From assembly GCA_025356075.1 (NCBI GenBank), contig JANXUT010000055.1, forward strand, positions 232,868 to 296,867: a stretch of DNA of 64,000 nt, read 5' to 3'. The notes below the pieces were generated by a model that was given only the letters and a program-made list of their open reading frames with translations, made no database searches and was not told the DNA's origin. This document shows positions 1-9,782 of this stretch, one piece after another (the stretch's first letter is position 1; every line of letters begins with the position of its first letter). The stretch comes from Pseudomonadota bacterium (GTDB lineage Bacteria; Pseudomonadota; Gammaproteobacteria; Steroidobacterales; Steroidobacteraceae). A program made the position numbers and the translations under genes.

Positions 1-397
1 GGCGGCGCTGAATCGCTGGTGGTGGCCGTCGCTGATGATGTTCGGCCCCTCCGACAACGACTCCAAGCACAGCACGCAGTCGATGCGCTGGAAGATCAAG
101 CGGTTCTCGAACGATGAGCTCAGGCAAAAGTTCGTCGACTTCACGATTCCGCAGGCCGACTACCTTGGCCTCAAGGTGCCGGACCCGGAGTTGCGCTGGG
201 ACGCCGGAGCCGACTGCTACCGCTTCGGCCCGATCGACTGGACCGAGTTCGACGAAGTACTGAAGGGCCACGGGCCCTGCAACCGCGAACGCCTCGATGC
301 CCGCCGCAAGGCGCATGCGGAGGGCGCCTGGGTCCGCGAGGCCGCGCTCGCCTATGCCGCGAAATCGCGCCCGGCCACCGCCGGCCGCGCCGCCTGA
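1..397 (+). CDS. paaA: Phenylacetyl-CoA 1,2-epoxidase catalytic subunit PaaA, C-terminal part
   Basis: PaaA is the di-iron catalytic subunit of the ring 1,2-phenylacetyl-CoA epoxidase, a cytosolic oxygenase. Only the last 131 residues are present; the reading frame is open to the left edge (first full codon at base 2), so the start and most of the di-iron ligands lie outside the window. The visible part opens with the family-typical NRWWWPSLMMFGPSD stretch and continues with SMRWKIKR and the PQADYLGLKVPDPELRW segment. The assignment rests on this stretch and on the immediately following paaB, paaC, paaD and paaE in the standard order. The gap to paaB is 25 bases. Confidence 0.95.
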   Translation, partial: AALNRWWWPSLMMFGPSDNDSKHSTQSMRWKIKRFSNDELRQKFVDFTIPQADYLGLKVPDPELRWDAGADCYRFGPIDWTEFDEVLKGHGPCNRERLDARRKAHAEGAWVREAALAYAAKSRPATAGRAA

Positions 398-422
398 GAG
401 CGCCTTCCACAGGAGCCGACCC

Positions 423-713
423 GTGACCGCATCCCAGCTATGGCCGCTCTACGAGATCTTCATCCGCGCGCGCGGCGGCCTCGACCACAAGCATGTCGGC
501 AGCATCCATGCCGTCGATGCGCGCATGGCGCTCGAGCACGCGCGCGACGTCTACACGCGCCGCCTCGAAGGCGTGAGCATCTGGATCGTCCGTTCGACCG
601 ACATCATCGCCTCCGACCCCGCCGACGCCGATTCGCTCTTTGAACCGGCGCGCGACAAGGTCTACCGGCATCCGACGTTCTACGAGATCCCGGACGAGGT
701 GAAGACGCTGTGA
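423..713 (+). CDS. paaB: Phenylacetyl-CoA epoxidase subunit PaaB
   Basis: PaaB is a small (96 aa) non-catalytic subunit of the phenylacetyl-CoA epoxidase complex, thought to link the oxygenase and reductase parts. I chose the GTG at 423 because an AGGAG ribosome binding site lies at 411-415, seven bases upstream, and because the resulting length matches the family (about 95 aa). The start at 297 in the same frame would add a long Arg/Pro-rich extension that overlaps paaA. Typical features are LWPLYEIFIRARGGLDHKHVGS near the N-terminus and WIVRSTDI in the middle. The stop overlaps the start of paaC by 4 bases, so the two are probably translationally coupled. Confidence 0.95.
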   Translation: MTASQLWPLYEIFIRARGGLDHKHVGSIHAVDARMALEHARDVYTRRLEGVSIWIVRSTDIIASDPADADSLFEPARDKVYRHPTFYEIPDEVKTL

Positions 714-1486
714 GCGCGCAACCCCGAGCCCTCCCGTCCGAGGCGCGCATCGACTACGTGCTGCAGCTCGCCGACAGCAACCTCATCCTCGGCCAGCAGC
801 TCGGCGCGCTCGTTGGGCACGCGCCGGCGCTCGAGGAGGACCTGGGGATTGCGAACACCGCGCTCGACCTGATCGGCCAGGCGCGACACCTCTACAGCTA
901 CGCCGCCGAGGTCGAAGGGCGCGGTCGCACCGAGGATGACTTCGCGTTCCTGCGCGCGGAGCGCGACTACCGGAACCTGGCGCTGGTCGAGCAGCCGAAC
1001 GGTGACTTCGGCCAGACGATCGTCCGGCAGGTGCTCTTCGATGCCTGGCAGCTCGAACTCTACGAGCGGCTGCAGCACTCGAGCGACCGCCGCCTCGCGG
1101 CGATCGCCGCCAAGGGGCTCAAGGAAACTCGCTATCACTTTCGCTACAGCGGCAGCTGGCTGGTCCGGCTCGGCGATGGCACCGCCGAGAGCCACGCGCG
1201 GGTGCAGGCGGCGCTAGAGCGGCTGTGGCCCTTCACGCGCGAACTCTTCGATGAGGACGATGCCGATCGTGAGCTCGCTGTCGCTGGCTTGACCCCGGCG
1301 CTGCCCGCGGTCGAGCGCGCCTGGTCGGACCGCGTCAGTGCGCTCCTCGCCGAGGCGACGCTCGCGCGGCCCGCCAACACGCCCTTTCGCTGGTTCGGAC
1401 GCCGCGGTGTCCACACCGAGCACCTCGGCTACATCCTCGCCGAGATGCAACACCTGCCGCGGACCTATCCCGGCGCGCGCTGGTGA
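710..1486 (+). CDS. paaC: Phenylacetyl-CoA epoxidase structural subunit PaaC
   Basis: PaaC (258 aa) is the ferritin-fold structural partner of PaaA; it forms the A/C heterodimer but is not the catalytic chain. Recognisable family segments are LADSNLILGQQLGALVGHAP near the N-terminus, the EEDLGIANTALDLIGQARHLY helix and VEQPNGDFGQTIVRQ. The GTG start at 710 overlaps the paaB stop (GTGA), and the stop overlaps the paaD start in the same way. This gives a tightly coupled A-B-C-D-E unit that would make subunits in fixed proportion. Confidence 0.95.
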   Translation: MSAQPRALPSEARIDYVLQLADSNLILGQQLGALVGHAPALEEDLGIANTALDLIGQARHLYSYAAEVEGRGRTEDDFAFLRAERDYRNLALVEQPNGDFGQTIVRQVLFDAWQLELYERLQHSSDRRLAAIAAKGLKETRYHFRYSGSWLVRLGDGTAESHARVQAALERLWPFTRELFDEDDADRELAVAGLTPALPAVERAWSDRVSALLAEATLARPANTPFRWFGRRGVHTEHLGYILAEMQHLPRTYPGARW

Positions 1487-2010
1487 ACGCGGTGGCTGAC
1501 ACGTTCGCGGCGACGAGCGGAGCCGCGCTCGAGGCGCGCGCCTGGGCGGCGCTCGCCGAGGTCGAGGACCCCGAGATCCCGGTGCTCAGCATTGTCGACC
1601 TCGGCATCATCCGCCACGTCCGCGCCGGAGCGGACGGTGGGGTCGAGATCGGGCTCGCGCCGACCTATTCCGGCTGTCCTGCCACCGAGGTCATCCGCGC
1701 GAGCGTCGAGGCCGCACTTGGCTCCGCGGGGCTTGCTCCCGTCGCGATCCAGGAGGTGCTGTCGCCGCCCTGGACCTCCGACTGGATCAGCCCTGCCGGC
1801 CGCGACAAGCTCGAGCGCTACGGGATAGCGCCACCGGCCGAATCGGTGAGTTCGCCACGGCAGATCGGGCGGGCGCACGTGGCACTCAACTGCCCGCGCT
1901 GCGGCTCCGAGCGGACCCGCGAGCTCAGCCGGTTCGGTTCAACGCCGTGCAAGGCGCTGCATCGCTGCGACGAATGCCTCGAGCCCTTCGAGTACTTCAA
2001 GTGCATCTGA
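1483..2010 (+). CDS. paaD: PaaD, epoxidase-associated DUF59 (MIP18-type) protein with zinc ribbon
   Basis: PaaD (175 aa) is needed for phenylacetate degradation and is thought to help mature the metal or Fe-S centres of the epoxidase complex; its exact reaction is not settled. It has an N-terminal DUF59/MIP18 domain (roughly residues 20-110, with PEIPVLSIVDLGIIR and YSGCPATEVI) and a C-terminal zinc-ribbon-like part (about residues 128-175). The ribbon has paired cysteines in CPRCGSE and RCDEC, plus single cysteines in STPCKAL and the final FKCI. The GTG start overlaps the paaC stop, and the 3' end overlaps paaE by 10 bases. Confidence 0.93.
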   Translation: MNAVADTFAATSGAALEARAWAALAEVEDPEIPVLSIVDLGIIRHVRAGADGGVEIGLAPTYSGCPATEVIRASVEAALGSAGLAPVAIQEVLSPPWTSDWISPAGRDKLERYGIAPPAESVSSPRQIGRAHVALNCPRCGSERTRELSRFGSTPCKALHRCDECLEPFEYFKCI

Positions 2011-3080
2011 ACTTTGAGCGGCTGCCGATCCTCGGCCGCGAAGTAGCGGCGGACGATGCGATTTGCCTGACGCTCGGCGTCCCCGAGGCGCTGCGCGGCG
2101 ACTACGACTTCAAGCCCGGCCAGCACGTGGCGCTAAGGGCGATGCTCGATGGCAAAGAGGTCCGCCGGACCTACTCGATCATCGACGGTTCCGCCCGCGA
2201 CCGGTTACGACTCGGGGTCCGCGTGCAGGGACCGGGAGGCCTCTCGCACCACCTCGCCCACTCGCTCGCCGTCGGCGACAGCATCGAGGCGCTCGGACCG
2301 ACGGGCCGGTTCATCCACGTGCCCGTCGCGGGCGCCGGACGCGCCTACGTCGCCTTCGCCGCGGGAAGCGGCATCACTCCGGTGCTCTCGATCGCGACCG
2401 CCGTCCTCGAGCACGAACCCGACAGCCGGTTCCTGCTGGTCTACGGCAACCGCACGATGGCGCGGACGATGTTCCTCGAGGACGTGCTCGCGCTCAAGAA
2501 CCGCTTCCTCGCGCGCTTCGCCGTGCATTTCGTCATGAGCCGCGAGCCGCAGGACAACGAAATCTACAACGGCCGCCTCGACGGCGCCAAGGTCCGCGAG
2601 CTCGCCGAGGTCCTGTTCGACCCGGCGACGGTGGACGAGGTGTTCGTCTGCGGCCCGGGCGACATGGTGAGCTCGATCCGCGAGGCGCTGCTCGCGCTCG
2701 GCACGAAGGCGCCGGTTCATTTCGAGCGCTTCACGACGACGGCGGCGCTCGCAACGGCCGCGACGCGCCCTGCCGGAGCTGCGACCGCCGTGCCGGCCGG
2801 CGCCACGATCACGGTGATCCAGGACGGCCGCCGGCGCGTCTTCACGATGCTGCCGGAGGATGCCTCGGTGCTCGATGCCGCGGGGCGGGCCGGACTCGAC
2901 CTGCCGTTCTCGTGCCGCGCCGGCGTCTGCTCCACCTGCCGCGCACGAGTCGTGAACGGATCGGCGACGATGACGCACAATGTCGCGCTCGAGGACTGGG
3001 AACTCGCTGCAGGCTTTATCCTGTGCTGCCAGGCGCGGCCGACGAGCCGCGAGCTTGAACTCAGCTACGACGAGAAGTGA
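2001..3080 (+). CDS. paaE: Phenylacetyl-CoA epoxidase reductase PaaE
   Basis: PaaE (359 aa) passes electrons from NADPH through FAD and a plant-type 2Fe-2S cluster to the PaaA di-iron site. The FAD-binding barrel carries the RRTYSI motif, the NAD(P)-binding half carries FAAGSGITPVLSIAT and the VFVCGPGDMV segment, and the C-terminal ferredoxin domain has cysteines at about 305, 310, 313 and 343 (CX4CX2C...C). I chose GTG at 2001, inside the end of paaD, because it begins the family-like N-terminus and gives the usual length. The start at 1947 would only add residues read from the paaD zinc-ribbon region in another frame. Confidence 0.95.
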   Translation: MHLNFERLPILGREVAADDAICLTLGVPEALRGDYDFKPGQHVALRAMLDGKEVRRTYSIIDGSARDRLRLGVRVQGPGGLSHHLAHSLAVGDSIEALGPTGRFIHVPVAGAGRAYVAFAAGSGITPVLSIATAVLEHEPDSRFLLVYGNRTMARTMFLEDVLALKNRFLARFAVHFVMSREPQDNEIYNGRLDGAKVRELAEVLFDPATVDEVFVCGPGDMVSSIREALLALGTKAPVHFERFTTTAALATAATRPAGAATAVPAGATITVIQDGRRRVFTMLPEDASVLDAAGRAGLDLPFSCRAGVCSTCRARVVNGSATMTHNVALEDWELAAGFILCCQARPTSRELELSYDEK

Positions 3081-3108
3081 TCGGCTGGTGGGTGGACGGA
3101 GACGACCG

Positions 3109-3897
3109 GTGCGCTACGAAAATATCCTCCTCGACGTCACGGCCGGCATCGCCCGCCTCACCCTCAACCGGCCGGACAAGCTCAACAGCTTTACCGCCGC
3201 GATGCACGTGGAGGTCAAGGATGCGCTCGGGCGCCTGGCACCTGAGGGCGCGCGCGTCCTCGTGCTCACGGGTGCCGGGCGGGGCTTCTGCGCGGGGCAG
3301 GACCTTGGCGATCGCGCGGTCGCGCCCGGTGGCACGGGGGCCGACCTCGGTGAGTCGATCGAGAAGAACTACAAGCCCCTCGTGCTTGCGCTGAGTGCGC
3401 TGCCGATGCCCGTGATCGCGGCGGTCAATGGCGTCGCCGCCGGGGCGGGCGCCAACATCGCGCTCGCCTGCGACATCGTCATCGCGGCGCGCTCGGCCTC
3501 GTTCATCCAGTCCTTCGTGAAGCTCGGGCTCGTGCCCGATTGCGGCGGCACGTGGCTTCTGCCCCGCCTCGTCGGCAACGCCCGGGCGCTCGGCCTCACG
3601 CTCCTTGGCGACAAGCTGCCGGCCGAGCAGGCGGCGGCGTGGGGGCTCATCTGGCGCTGCGTCGAGGATACCGAGCTGGCGACTGTCGTCGATGCGCTCG
3701 CGACCCAGTTCGCCTCGGCCCCGACCCGCGGACTCGCCGCGACCCGCACCGCGATCCGCGACGGCTGGGGGTCGACGCTCGAGGGGGCGCTCAACCGCGA
3801 ACGCGACCTGCAGCGTGAACTCGGCCGGTCGCAGGACTACGCCGAGGGTGTGGCCGCGTTCGCCGCGAAGCGCGCGCCCAGATTCACCGGCAGCTGA
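3109..3897 (+). CDS. paaG: Epoxyphenylacetyl-CoA isomerase PaaG (crotonase family)
   Basis: PaaG (262 aa) converts ring 1,2-epoxyphenylacetyl-CoA to the seven-membered oxepin-CoA and can also shift double bonds later in the pathway. It is a crotonase-fold protein. The two hydratase glutamates are absent: the first position is Asn in GAGANIALACD and the second is Val in FIQSFVKLG. A catalytic Asp is kept in LVPDCGGTW, which is the PaaG pattern. The GTG at 3109 is preceded by a GGAGA ribosome binding site at 3098-3102 and gives exactly the usual family length. It follows paaE by 28 bases in the same operon. Confidence 0.93.
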   Translation: MRYENILLDVTAGIARLTLNRPDKLNSFTAAMHVEVKDALGRLAPEGARVLVLTGAGRGFCAGQDLGDRAVAPGGTGADLGESIEKNYKPLVLALSALPMPVIAAVNGVAAGAGANIALACDIVIAARSASFIQSFVKLGLVPDCGGTWLLPRLVGNARALGLTLLGDKLPAEQAAAWGLIWRCVEDTELATVVDALATQFASAPTRGLAATRTAIRDGWGSTLEGALNRERDLQRELGRSQDYAEGVAAFAAKRAPRFTGS

Positions 3898-3924
3898 GAC
3901 GGCCCGGCGGCCGACGGAGCGAAA

Positions 3925-4362
3925 GTGACCGACACCACCGATGCGGCGGGTGAGAAGGCCGCGCGCGCACTCTATGCGACCGACAAGGCCTCGCAGGCAC
4001 TCGGCATGCGCCTCGTAAGCGCCGCTGCCGGAACCGCCACGGTCACGATGACGGTCCGCGCCGACATGACCAACGGCCACGGCATCTGCCACGGCGGATT
4101 CATTTTCGCGCTCGCCGACAGCGCGTTCGCCTTCGCCTGCAACAGCCACGGGCTCCCGACGGTCGCCGCCGGCGTCACGGTCGACTTCGTCGCGCCCGCG
4201 AGGGTGGGCGATGAGCTGACGGTGACGGCGCGGGAGCAGTGGCTCGGCGGCCGCACGGGCCTTTATGAGATGACGGTGACCGGCCAGGGTGGCAAGGTGC
4301 TCGCCTTCGTGCGCGGACGCTCGCATCGCCTCGGCTGCCCGCCGGCCCAACCGGAATCGTAA
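3925..4362 (+). CDS. paaI: PaaI, hotdog-fold phenylacetate-pathway thioesterase
   Basis: PaaI (145 aa) is a hotdog-fold thioesterase that hydrolyses hydroxyphenylacetyl-CoA and similar dead-end thioesters, so it acts as a safety valve that frees CoA. The family signature is visible as [25 protein letters not shown], followed by the [17 protein letters not shown] strand region. The start is GTG at 3925, 27 bases after paaG. Its position between paaG and paaJ is common in Paa operons. Confidence 0.93.
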   Translation: MTDTTDAAGEKAARALYATDKASQALGMRLVSAAAGTATVTMTVRADMTNGHGICHGGFIFALADSAFAFACNSHGLPTVAAGVTVDFVAPARVGDELTVTAREQWLGGRTGLYEMTVTGQGGKVLAFVRGRSHRLGCPPAQPES

Positions 4363-4376
4363 GAGGATCCCTCGAC

Positions 4377-5579
4377 ATGCGCGACGCGTTCATTTGTGAT
4401 GCCATCCGCACGCCGGTGGGCCGCTACGGCGGGGCGCTCGCCGCCGTGCGGCCGGATGACCTCGCGGCGGTGCCGCTGCGCGCGCTGGCGAGCCGCAACC
4501 CCGGTCTCGACCTCGCGGCGATCGACGATGTCGTGCTCGGCTGCGCCAACCAGGCGGGTGAGGACAATCGCAACGTCGCGCGGATGGCGCTCCTCCTGGC
4601 CGGGTTCCCGGAATCGGTGCCCGGCGCGACGGTCAACCGCCTGTGCGGATCGGGACTCGATGCGCTCGCAATCGCCGCGCGGATGATTCGCAGTGGTGAG
4701 GCGGAGATCGTCATCGCCGGCGGTGTCGAGAGCATGAGCCGGGCGCCCTACGTCGTGTCGAAGTCGACCACCGCCTTCGCGCGCGACGCGCAGATGTTCG
4801 ACACGACCATCGGCTGGCGCTTCGTCAACCCGATCATGAAGAAGCAGTACGGCATCGACTCGATGCCCGAGACGGCCGAGAACGTCGCGGCCGAGTTTCG
4901 GATCAGCCGCGAGGACCAGGACCGCTTTGCGCTTCGCAGCCAGGAGCGCGCGCTTGCGGCGCAGGCGGCCGGCGTGTTCGACGCGGAAATCGTGGCGGTC
5001 ACGGTGGCGGCGAAGAAGGGCGAAAGCGCGGCGGTGACGCGCGATGAGCATCCGCGCGCCACCAGCCTCGAGGCGCTCGCCAAGCTCGGCACGCCGTTTC
5101 GCGACGGCGGCAGCGTCACGGCGGGCAACGCCTCCGGCGTCAACGATGGCGCCGCCGCGATCCTCGTCGCGAGCGCGGATGCCGCGCGCCTCTATGGCCT
5201 CACGACCCGCGCGCGGATCGCCGGCGCCGCCGTCGCCGGCGTCGCGGCCCGAGTCATGGGAATGGGCCCCGTGCCTGCGACGCGCAAGCTGCTTGCGCGC
5301 CTCGGCTGGACGCTGCCGGGGCTCGACGTGGTCGAGCTCAACGAAGCATTCGCCGCGCAGGCGCTCGCGGTGCTTCGCGAGCTCGGCCTCGCGGACGATG
5401 CGGCCCACGTCAATCCGAATGGCGGGGCGATTGCGCTCGGCCACCCGCTCGGTGCGAGCGGCGCGAGGCTCGCGACGACGGCGCTCAACCAGTTGACACG
5501 AAGCGGCGGCCGGCGCGCGCTCTGCACGATGTGCATCGGCGTCGGCCAGGGCATCGCCCTCGCGCTCGAGCGCACTTGA
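4377..5579 (+). CDS. paaJ: 3-oxoadipyl-CoA / 3-oxo-5,6-dehydrosuberyl-CoA thiolase PaaJ
   Basis: PaaJ (400 aa) performs the two thiolytic steps of the pathway and releases acetyl-CoA and finally succinyl-CoA. The nucleophilic cysteine is Cys90 in [18 protein letters not shown]. Other thiolase motifs are [23 protein letters not shown], the [10 protein letters not shown] histidine loop (near 357) and the second active cysteine in [10 protein letters not shown] near 387. The ATG at 4377 is preceded by AGAGGAT. The stop is directly followed, with no gap, by the GTG of the fused hydratase/dehydrogenase. Confidence 0.95.
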   Translation: MRDAFICDAIRTPVGRYGGALAAVRPDDLAAVPLRALASRNPGLDLAAIDDVVLGCANQAGEDNRNVARMALLLAGFPESVPGATVNRLCGSGLDALAIAARMIRSGEAEIVIAGGVESMSRAPYVVSKSTTAFARDAQMFDTTIGWRFVNPIMKKQYGIDSMPETAENVAAEFRISREDQDRFALRSQERALAAQAAGVFDAEIVAVTVAAKKGESAAVTRDEHPRATSLEALAKLGTPFRDGGSVTAGNASGVNDGAAAILVASADAARLYGLTTRARIAGAAVAGVAARVMGMGPVPATRKLLARLGWTLPGLDVVELNEAFAAQALAVLRELGLADDAAHVNPNGGAIALGHPLGASGARLATTALNQLTRSGGRRALCTMCIGVGQGIALALERT

Positions 5580-7718
5580 GTGGCTAGCGAGGCGCCGGCC
5601 CCGAGCCTGGTTGGGTCCCGCACCGAGGACGGCGTCGCGGTCCTCACGATAGCGAACCCGCCGGTCAACGCGCTTGCGCAGCCGGTGCGAGCAGCGCTAC
5701 TCGCGGCCGTGCTCGCCGCCGAGGCGGATCCCGCCATCCGCGCGCTCCTCATCATCGGCTCCGGCAAGCAGTTCGTCGCCGGTGCCGACATCCGCGAATT
5801 CGACGCCCCGCCCCGCGTGCCGCTCCTTAACGACGTGCTGCTCAAGGTCGAGGCCGCAACGAAGCCCGTGATCGCGGTGCTGAACGGCACTGCGCTCGGT
5901 GGCGGCCTCGAACTGGCGCTCGCGTGCCACTACCGCTGCGCCAGCGGCGCCGCGACGCTCGGCCTGCCTGAGGTGAAGCTCGGCCTGCTGCCGGGCGCGG
6001 GCGGCACCCAGCGCCTGCCCCGCCTCGTCGGCGCCGCGGCCGCGCTCGAGCTGATGCTCGGCGGCGTACCGATCGCGGCCACGCGTGCGCGTGACCTTGG
6101 GATCGTCGACCGGCTGCTCGGTGGCAGTGATGCACTCGCCGGCGGGCTCGCCTACGCGCGCGAACTCGTTGCGGCCAAGGCCGCGCCGCGTCGGCTGCGC
6201 GACGAACGCGTTGCGGCGGATGGCCTCGAGCCCGGATTCTTCGCCGCCAGGCGTCTTGAGGCCGTGCGCGCGCTGCCCGGGCTGCTCGCGCCCGGCTACA
6301 TCGTCGAGTGCGTGGAGGCGGCCGTGCAGCAGCCGTTCGAGGCGGCGCTTGCGCTGTCGCGCCGGCGGTTCGAAGAATGCCGCGAGTCGGTCGCCTCGAG
6401 GAGCCTGCGGCATCTCTTCTTCGCCGAGCGGCCCTCCTCGGGCGCGAGCGCCGGGGCGCTTGTGGTCAAGCAGGTCGCCGTCATCGGCGCAGGCACGATG
6501 GGTGCGGGGATCGCGATTTCGCTCGCGACCTCGGGTCACGCGGTCGTGCTGATCGATCCTTCAGAAGCGGCGGTGGCCGCCGGAGCCGAGCGCATCGCAG
6601 CGACGATCGAGGCCGCCGTTGCCAAGGGACGGCTCGCGAGCGCCGCCGGTGCCGAGGCGATCGCGCGCGTGACGACGGCGGCGACGCTCGAGGCCGCGGC
6701 GGGCGCGGATCTCGTTATCGAGGCCGTCTTCGAGAGCATGGCCGTGAAGCGCGAGGTCTTCGCAACCCTCGATCGGGTGTGCGGCCCGAGCGTGGTGCTC
6801 GCCACCAACACCTCGACGCTCGATGTCGACGAGATCGCCTCGGCCACCCGCCGCCCGGGTGCGGTGGTCGGCATGCATTTCTTTAGTCCCGCCAACATCA
6901 TGCGGCTCGTCGAGATCGTCCGCGGCCGGGCTAGCACGCCCGCGGTCATGGCGACGGCGCTTGCCGTCGCGCGGCGGATGGGAAAGCTCGGCATCGTCGT
7001 CGGCAACGGCTTCGGCTTCGTCGGCAACCGCATGCTGTACGCATACGGGCGCGAGAACCAGCTGATGCTGCTCGAAGGCGCGACTCCCGCCGCGATCGAC
7101 GCGGCGCTCAAGTCCTTCGGCATGGCGATGGGCCCGAATGCGGTCGGCGACCTCGCGGGCCTTGATATCGGCTATCGCGTGCGGCGCGAGCGCAAGGACC
7201 GGCCCACCGACCCGCGTTACTACCGCGTCGCGGACCTGCTCGTCGAGGCGGGGCGCCTTGGCCAAAAGAATGGCCGCGGCGCCTATCGCTACGAGCCGGG
7301 ATCGCGCGAGCCGCTGCCGGACCCGGCGGTCGAGGCACTGATCCTTGCCGAGGCCGCGCGCCTTGGCATCGTCCGCCGCGAGGTCGCGGCGGAGGAGATC
7401 GTCGCGCGCTGCACCTTTGCGCTCATCAACGAAGGCGCGCGACTCCTCGAGGAGGGCATCGCGCTCTCGGCCGCCGACGTCGACGCGATCTGGTGCAATG
7501 GCTACGGCTTCCCGCGCCTGCGCGGCGGACCGATGTTCTACGCGGGCAGCATCGGGCTCGCGGCCGTGCTCGCGGGCATCGAAGGCTTCCGGCGCACGCA
7601 CGGGCCCGACTGGACGCCGGCGGGGCTGCTCGCCGAGCTCGCCGCCGGTGGGCTTTCGTTCGAGGACTGGGATCGGCGCCGGTCGGCGACCGCCGCCGGA
7701 CAGGGAGTGGTGCGATGA
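5580..7718 (+). CDS. Fused enoyl-CoA hydratase / 3-hydroxyacyl-CoA dehydrogenase (likely PaaF plus PaaH roles)
   Basis: This 712-aa protein joins a crotonase domain (about residues 10-190) to a 3-hydroxyacyl-CoA dehydrogenase (about 295-690), the FadJ/peroxisomal MFE-1 order. The hydratase domain keeps both catalytic glutamates, Glu111 in [10 protein letters not shown] and Glu131 in [16 protein letters not shown], spaced 20 residues apart as in active hydratases. The dehydrogenase domain has the NAD-binding [14 protein letters not shown] motif and the catalytic-His segment [14 protein letters not shown]. In this operon no separate paaF or paaH is seen, so the protein probably hydrates 2,3-dehydroadipyl-CoA and oxidises 3-hydroxyadipyl-CoA. 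That role is inferred from position. Its stop overlaps the paaZ start by 4 bases. Confidence 0.9.
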   Translation: MASEAPAPSLVGSRTEDGVAVLTIANPPVNALAQPVRAALLAAVLAAEADPAIRALLIIGSGKQFVAGADIREFDAPPRVPLLNDVLLKVEAATKPVIAVLNGTALGGGLELALACHYRCASGAATLGLPEVKLGLLPGAGGTQRLPRLVGAAAALELMLGGVPIAATRARDLGIVDRLLGGSDALAGGLAYARELVAAKAAPRRLRDERVAADGLEPGFFAARRLEAVRALPGLLAPGYIVECVEAAVQQPFEAALALSRRRFEECRESVASRSLRHLFFAERPSSGASAGALVVKQVAVIGAGTMGAGIAISLATSGHAVVLIDPSEAAVAAGAERIAATIEAAVAKGRLASAAGAEAIARVTTAATLEAAAGADLVIEAVFESMAVKREVFATLDRVCGPSVVLATNTSTLDVDEIASATRRPGAVVGMHFFSPANIMRLVEIVRGRASTPAVMATALAVARRMGKLGIVVGNGFGFVGNRMLYAYGRENQLMLLEGATPAAIDAALKSFGMAMGPNAVGDLAGLDIGYRVRRERKDRPTDPRYYRVADLLVEAGRLGQKNGRGAYRYEPGSREPLPDPAVEALILAEAARLGIVRREVAAEEIVARCTFALINEGARLLEEGIALSAADVDAIWCNGYGFPRLRGGPMFYAGSIGLAAVLAGIEGFRRTHGPDWTPAGLLAELAAGGLSFEDWDRRRSATAAGQGVVR

Positions 7719-9766
7719 AGCTCAAGAGCTACGTCCTCGGGCGCTGGGTCGAGGGCGCCGGGGAGGGTGTCGCGCTCAAGGACGCAACGACCGGTGCCGT
7801 CGTCGGCCGCGCCTCGAGCGCAGGCCTCGATTTCAAGGCAGTGCTCGCGCACGCGCGCGGCGTCGGCGGCCCGGCGCTCCGGGCCCTCACCTTCCACCAG
7901 CGCGCGGCCAGGCTCCGTGCACTGGGCAAGCGCCTCGCCGAGTTCAAGGACGAGTTCTACGCGCTCTCCTACCAGAGCGGCGCCACCAAGGCCGATTCGT
8001 GGGTCGACATCGATGGCGGCATCGGCACGATGCTCGGCTTCGCGAGCAAGGGCAGCCGCGAGCTTCCCGACAGCCACGTGTTCGTCGACGGCGAGGTCGA
8101 GCCGCTCTCCAAGGGCGGCACGTTCATCGGCCAGCACGTCTGCGTGCCGCTCGAGGGCGCGGCGATCCACATCAATGCGTTCAACTTCCCCGTCTGGGGC
8201 ATGCTCGAGAAGCTGGCGCCGACGCTGCTCGCGGGGGTACCCGCGATCGTGAAGCCAGCGACCTCGACCTCGTACCTGACCGAGGCGGTCGTGAAGCGCA
8301 TCATCGAATCGGGCCTCCTGCCGGAGGGCGCGCTGCAGCTCGTCTGCGGCAGCCTCGGCAATCTATTCGACCACCTCACCTGCCAGGACGCGGTCTCCTT
8401 CACGGGCTCGGCCGCGACCGCGCGCGACCTCAAGTCCCATCCGGTCATCGTCCGCGAGGCGGTGCGGTTCCTCGCCGAGACCGACTCGCTCAACTGCGCG
8501 GTGCTTGCGCCCGACGTGACGCCCGACATGCCGGAGTTTGGCCTGTTCGTGCGCGAGGTCGTGCGCGAGATGACCGTCAAGGCGGGCCAGAAGTGCACGG
8601 CGATCCGGCGCGCGCTCGTGCCGCGCGCGCAGCTCGATGCGATCGTCCCGGCGCTCAAGGTGGCGCTCGCGGAGGTGACGCTCGGCGACCCGCGCTCGCC
8701 CGCCTCGCGCATGGGGCCGCTCGCGAGCCTCGAGCAGCGAGCGGAGGTGCTCGCACGCATCGCGGAGCTTCGCGCCGAGACGACGCTCGTGAGTGGCGAC
8801 CCGGCCGTCGCGAGCGGCGATGCCAGCCTCGCGGCCGGTGCCTTCCTCGCCCCCGTGCTCCTCCTCTGCAGTCAGCCCGCGCGCGCGCGCGCGGTGCACG
8901 AGGTCGAGGCGTTTGGCCCGGTCGCGACGCTGATGCCCTACGCGGACGTGGAGGAGGCCATCGCGCTCGCACGGCTCGGCGGCGGCAGCCTCGTCGCCTC
9001 GGTGTTCACGGCCGACAGCGCGCTCGCCGCGCGCTTCGTGCTCGGCCTCGCCCCGTACCACGGCCGCATCCTCGTCGTCGATCGCAACTGCGCGAAGGAA
9101 TCGACCGGCCACGGCGCGCCGCTGGCGCCGCTCGTGCACGGCGGCCCCGGCCGCGCCGGCGGTGGCGAAGAGATGGGTGGGATGCGCGGCGTGATGCACT
9201 ACCTGCAGCGCGTGGCGCTGCAAGGCTCGCCCGCCACGATCGCGGCGGTGACGGGTCGCTGGGTGCGGGGCGCCATCGAGCTCGCCCCCGGCCGGCACCC
9301 GTTTCGCATTCCCTTCGGCGAACTCAAGGTCGGGCATACCCTCAAGTCCGCCGAGCGGCTCGTCACGATCGCCGACATCGAGGCGTTCGCGGCACTCTCG
9401 GGCGATCATTTCTATGCGCACATGAGCGAGACCGAGGCCGCCCGCAATCCGCTCTTCGGCGGGCGGGTGGCGCACGGCTATTTCCTCATCTCGGCGGCGG
9501 CTGGATTGTTCGTCGACCCGGCCTACGGCCCGGTGCTCGGCAACTACGGGCTCGAGCACCTTCGCTTCGTGAAGCCGGTGAAGCCGGGCGACAGCATCAA
9601 GGTGCGCGTGACCTGCAAGGAAAAGGCGCTCAGGCCCGACAAGGGTTGGGGCGAGGTGACCTGGGATGTCGAGATGACGAACCAGGCGGGCGAGACCGTC
9701 GCCGCCTACGACGTGCTGACGATGGTGAGCGTGCATGCGATCCCGGACGCGGCGCCCCGCGCCTGA
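7715..9766 (+). CDS. paaZ: Oxepin-CoA hydrolase / semialdehyde dehydrogenase PaaZ
   Basis: PaaZ (683 aa) opens the oxepin-CoA ring and oxidises the resulting aldehyde to 3-oxo-5,6-dehydrosuberyl-CoA, using two fused domains. The N-terminal aldehyde dehydrogenase part (about 1-510) has [27 protein letters not shown] and the catalytic-Cys segment [15 protein letters not shown]. The C-terminal MaoC-type hotdog hydratase (about 540-680) has [11 protein letters not shown] and [12 protein letters not shown]. The ATG at 7715 overlaps the preceding stop and gives the usual family length; earlier in-frame starts would extend into the upstream gene. Continuous domain content argues for an intact gene. 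Confidence 0.95.
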   Translation: MKLKSYVLGRWVEGAGEGVALKDATTGAVVGRASSAGLDFKAVLAHARGVGGPALRALTFHQRAARLRALGKRLAEFKDEFYALSYQSGATKADSWVDIDGGIGTMLGFASKGSRELPDSHVFVDGEVEPLSKGGTFIGQHVCVPLEGAAIHINAFNFPVWGMLEKLAPTLLAGVPAIVKPATSTSYLTEAVVKRIIESGLLPEGALQLVCGSLGNLFDHLTCQDAVSFTGSAATARDLKSHPVIVREAVRFLAETDSLNCAVLAPDVTPDMPEFGLFVREVVREMTVKAGQKCTAIRRALVPRAQLDAIVPALKVALAEVTLGDPRSPASRMGPLASLEQRAEVLARIAELRAETTLVSGDPAVASGDASLAAGAFLAPVLLLCSQPARARAVHEVEAFGPVATLMPYADVEEAIALARLGGGSLVASVFTADSALAARFVLGLAPYHGRILVVDRNCAKESTGHGAPLAPLVHGGPGRAGGGEEMGGMRGVMHYLQRVALQGSPATIAAVTGRWVRGAIELAPGRHPFRIPFGELKVGHTLKSAERLVTIADIEAFAALSGDHFYAHMSETEAARNPLFGGRVAHGYFLISAAAGLFVDPAYGPVLGNYGLEHLRFVKPVKPGDSIKVRVTCKEKALRPDKGWGEVTWDVEMTNQAGETVAAYDVLTMVSVHAIPDAAPRA

Positions 9767-9782
9767 GATCGAAGGAGCTTCC

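Noticed and set aside
3061..4350. Long minus-strand frame of 429 codons opposite paaG and paaI
   Set aside because: It lies fully antisense to well-recognised genes, has Arg/Gly/Glu-rich shadow composition and no family resemblance. GC-rich codon bias on the other strand explains it.
4263..5444. Long minus-strand frame of 393 codons opposite paaJ
   Set aside because: Same antisense artefact; the plus-strand thiolase is complete with all catalytic residues.
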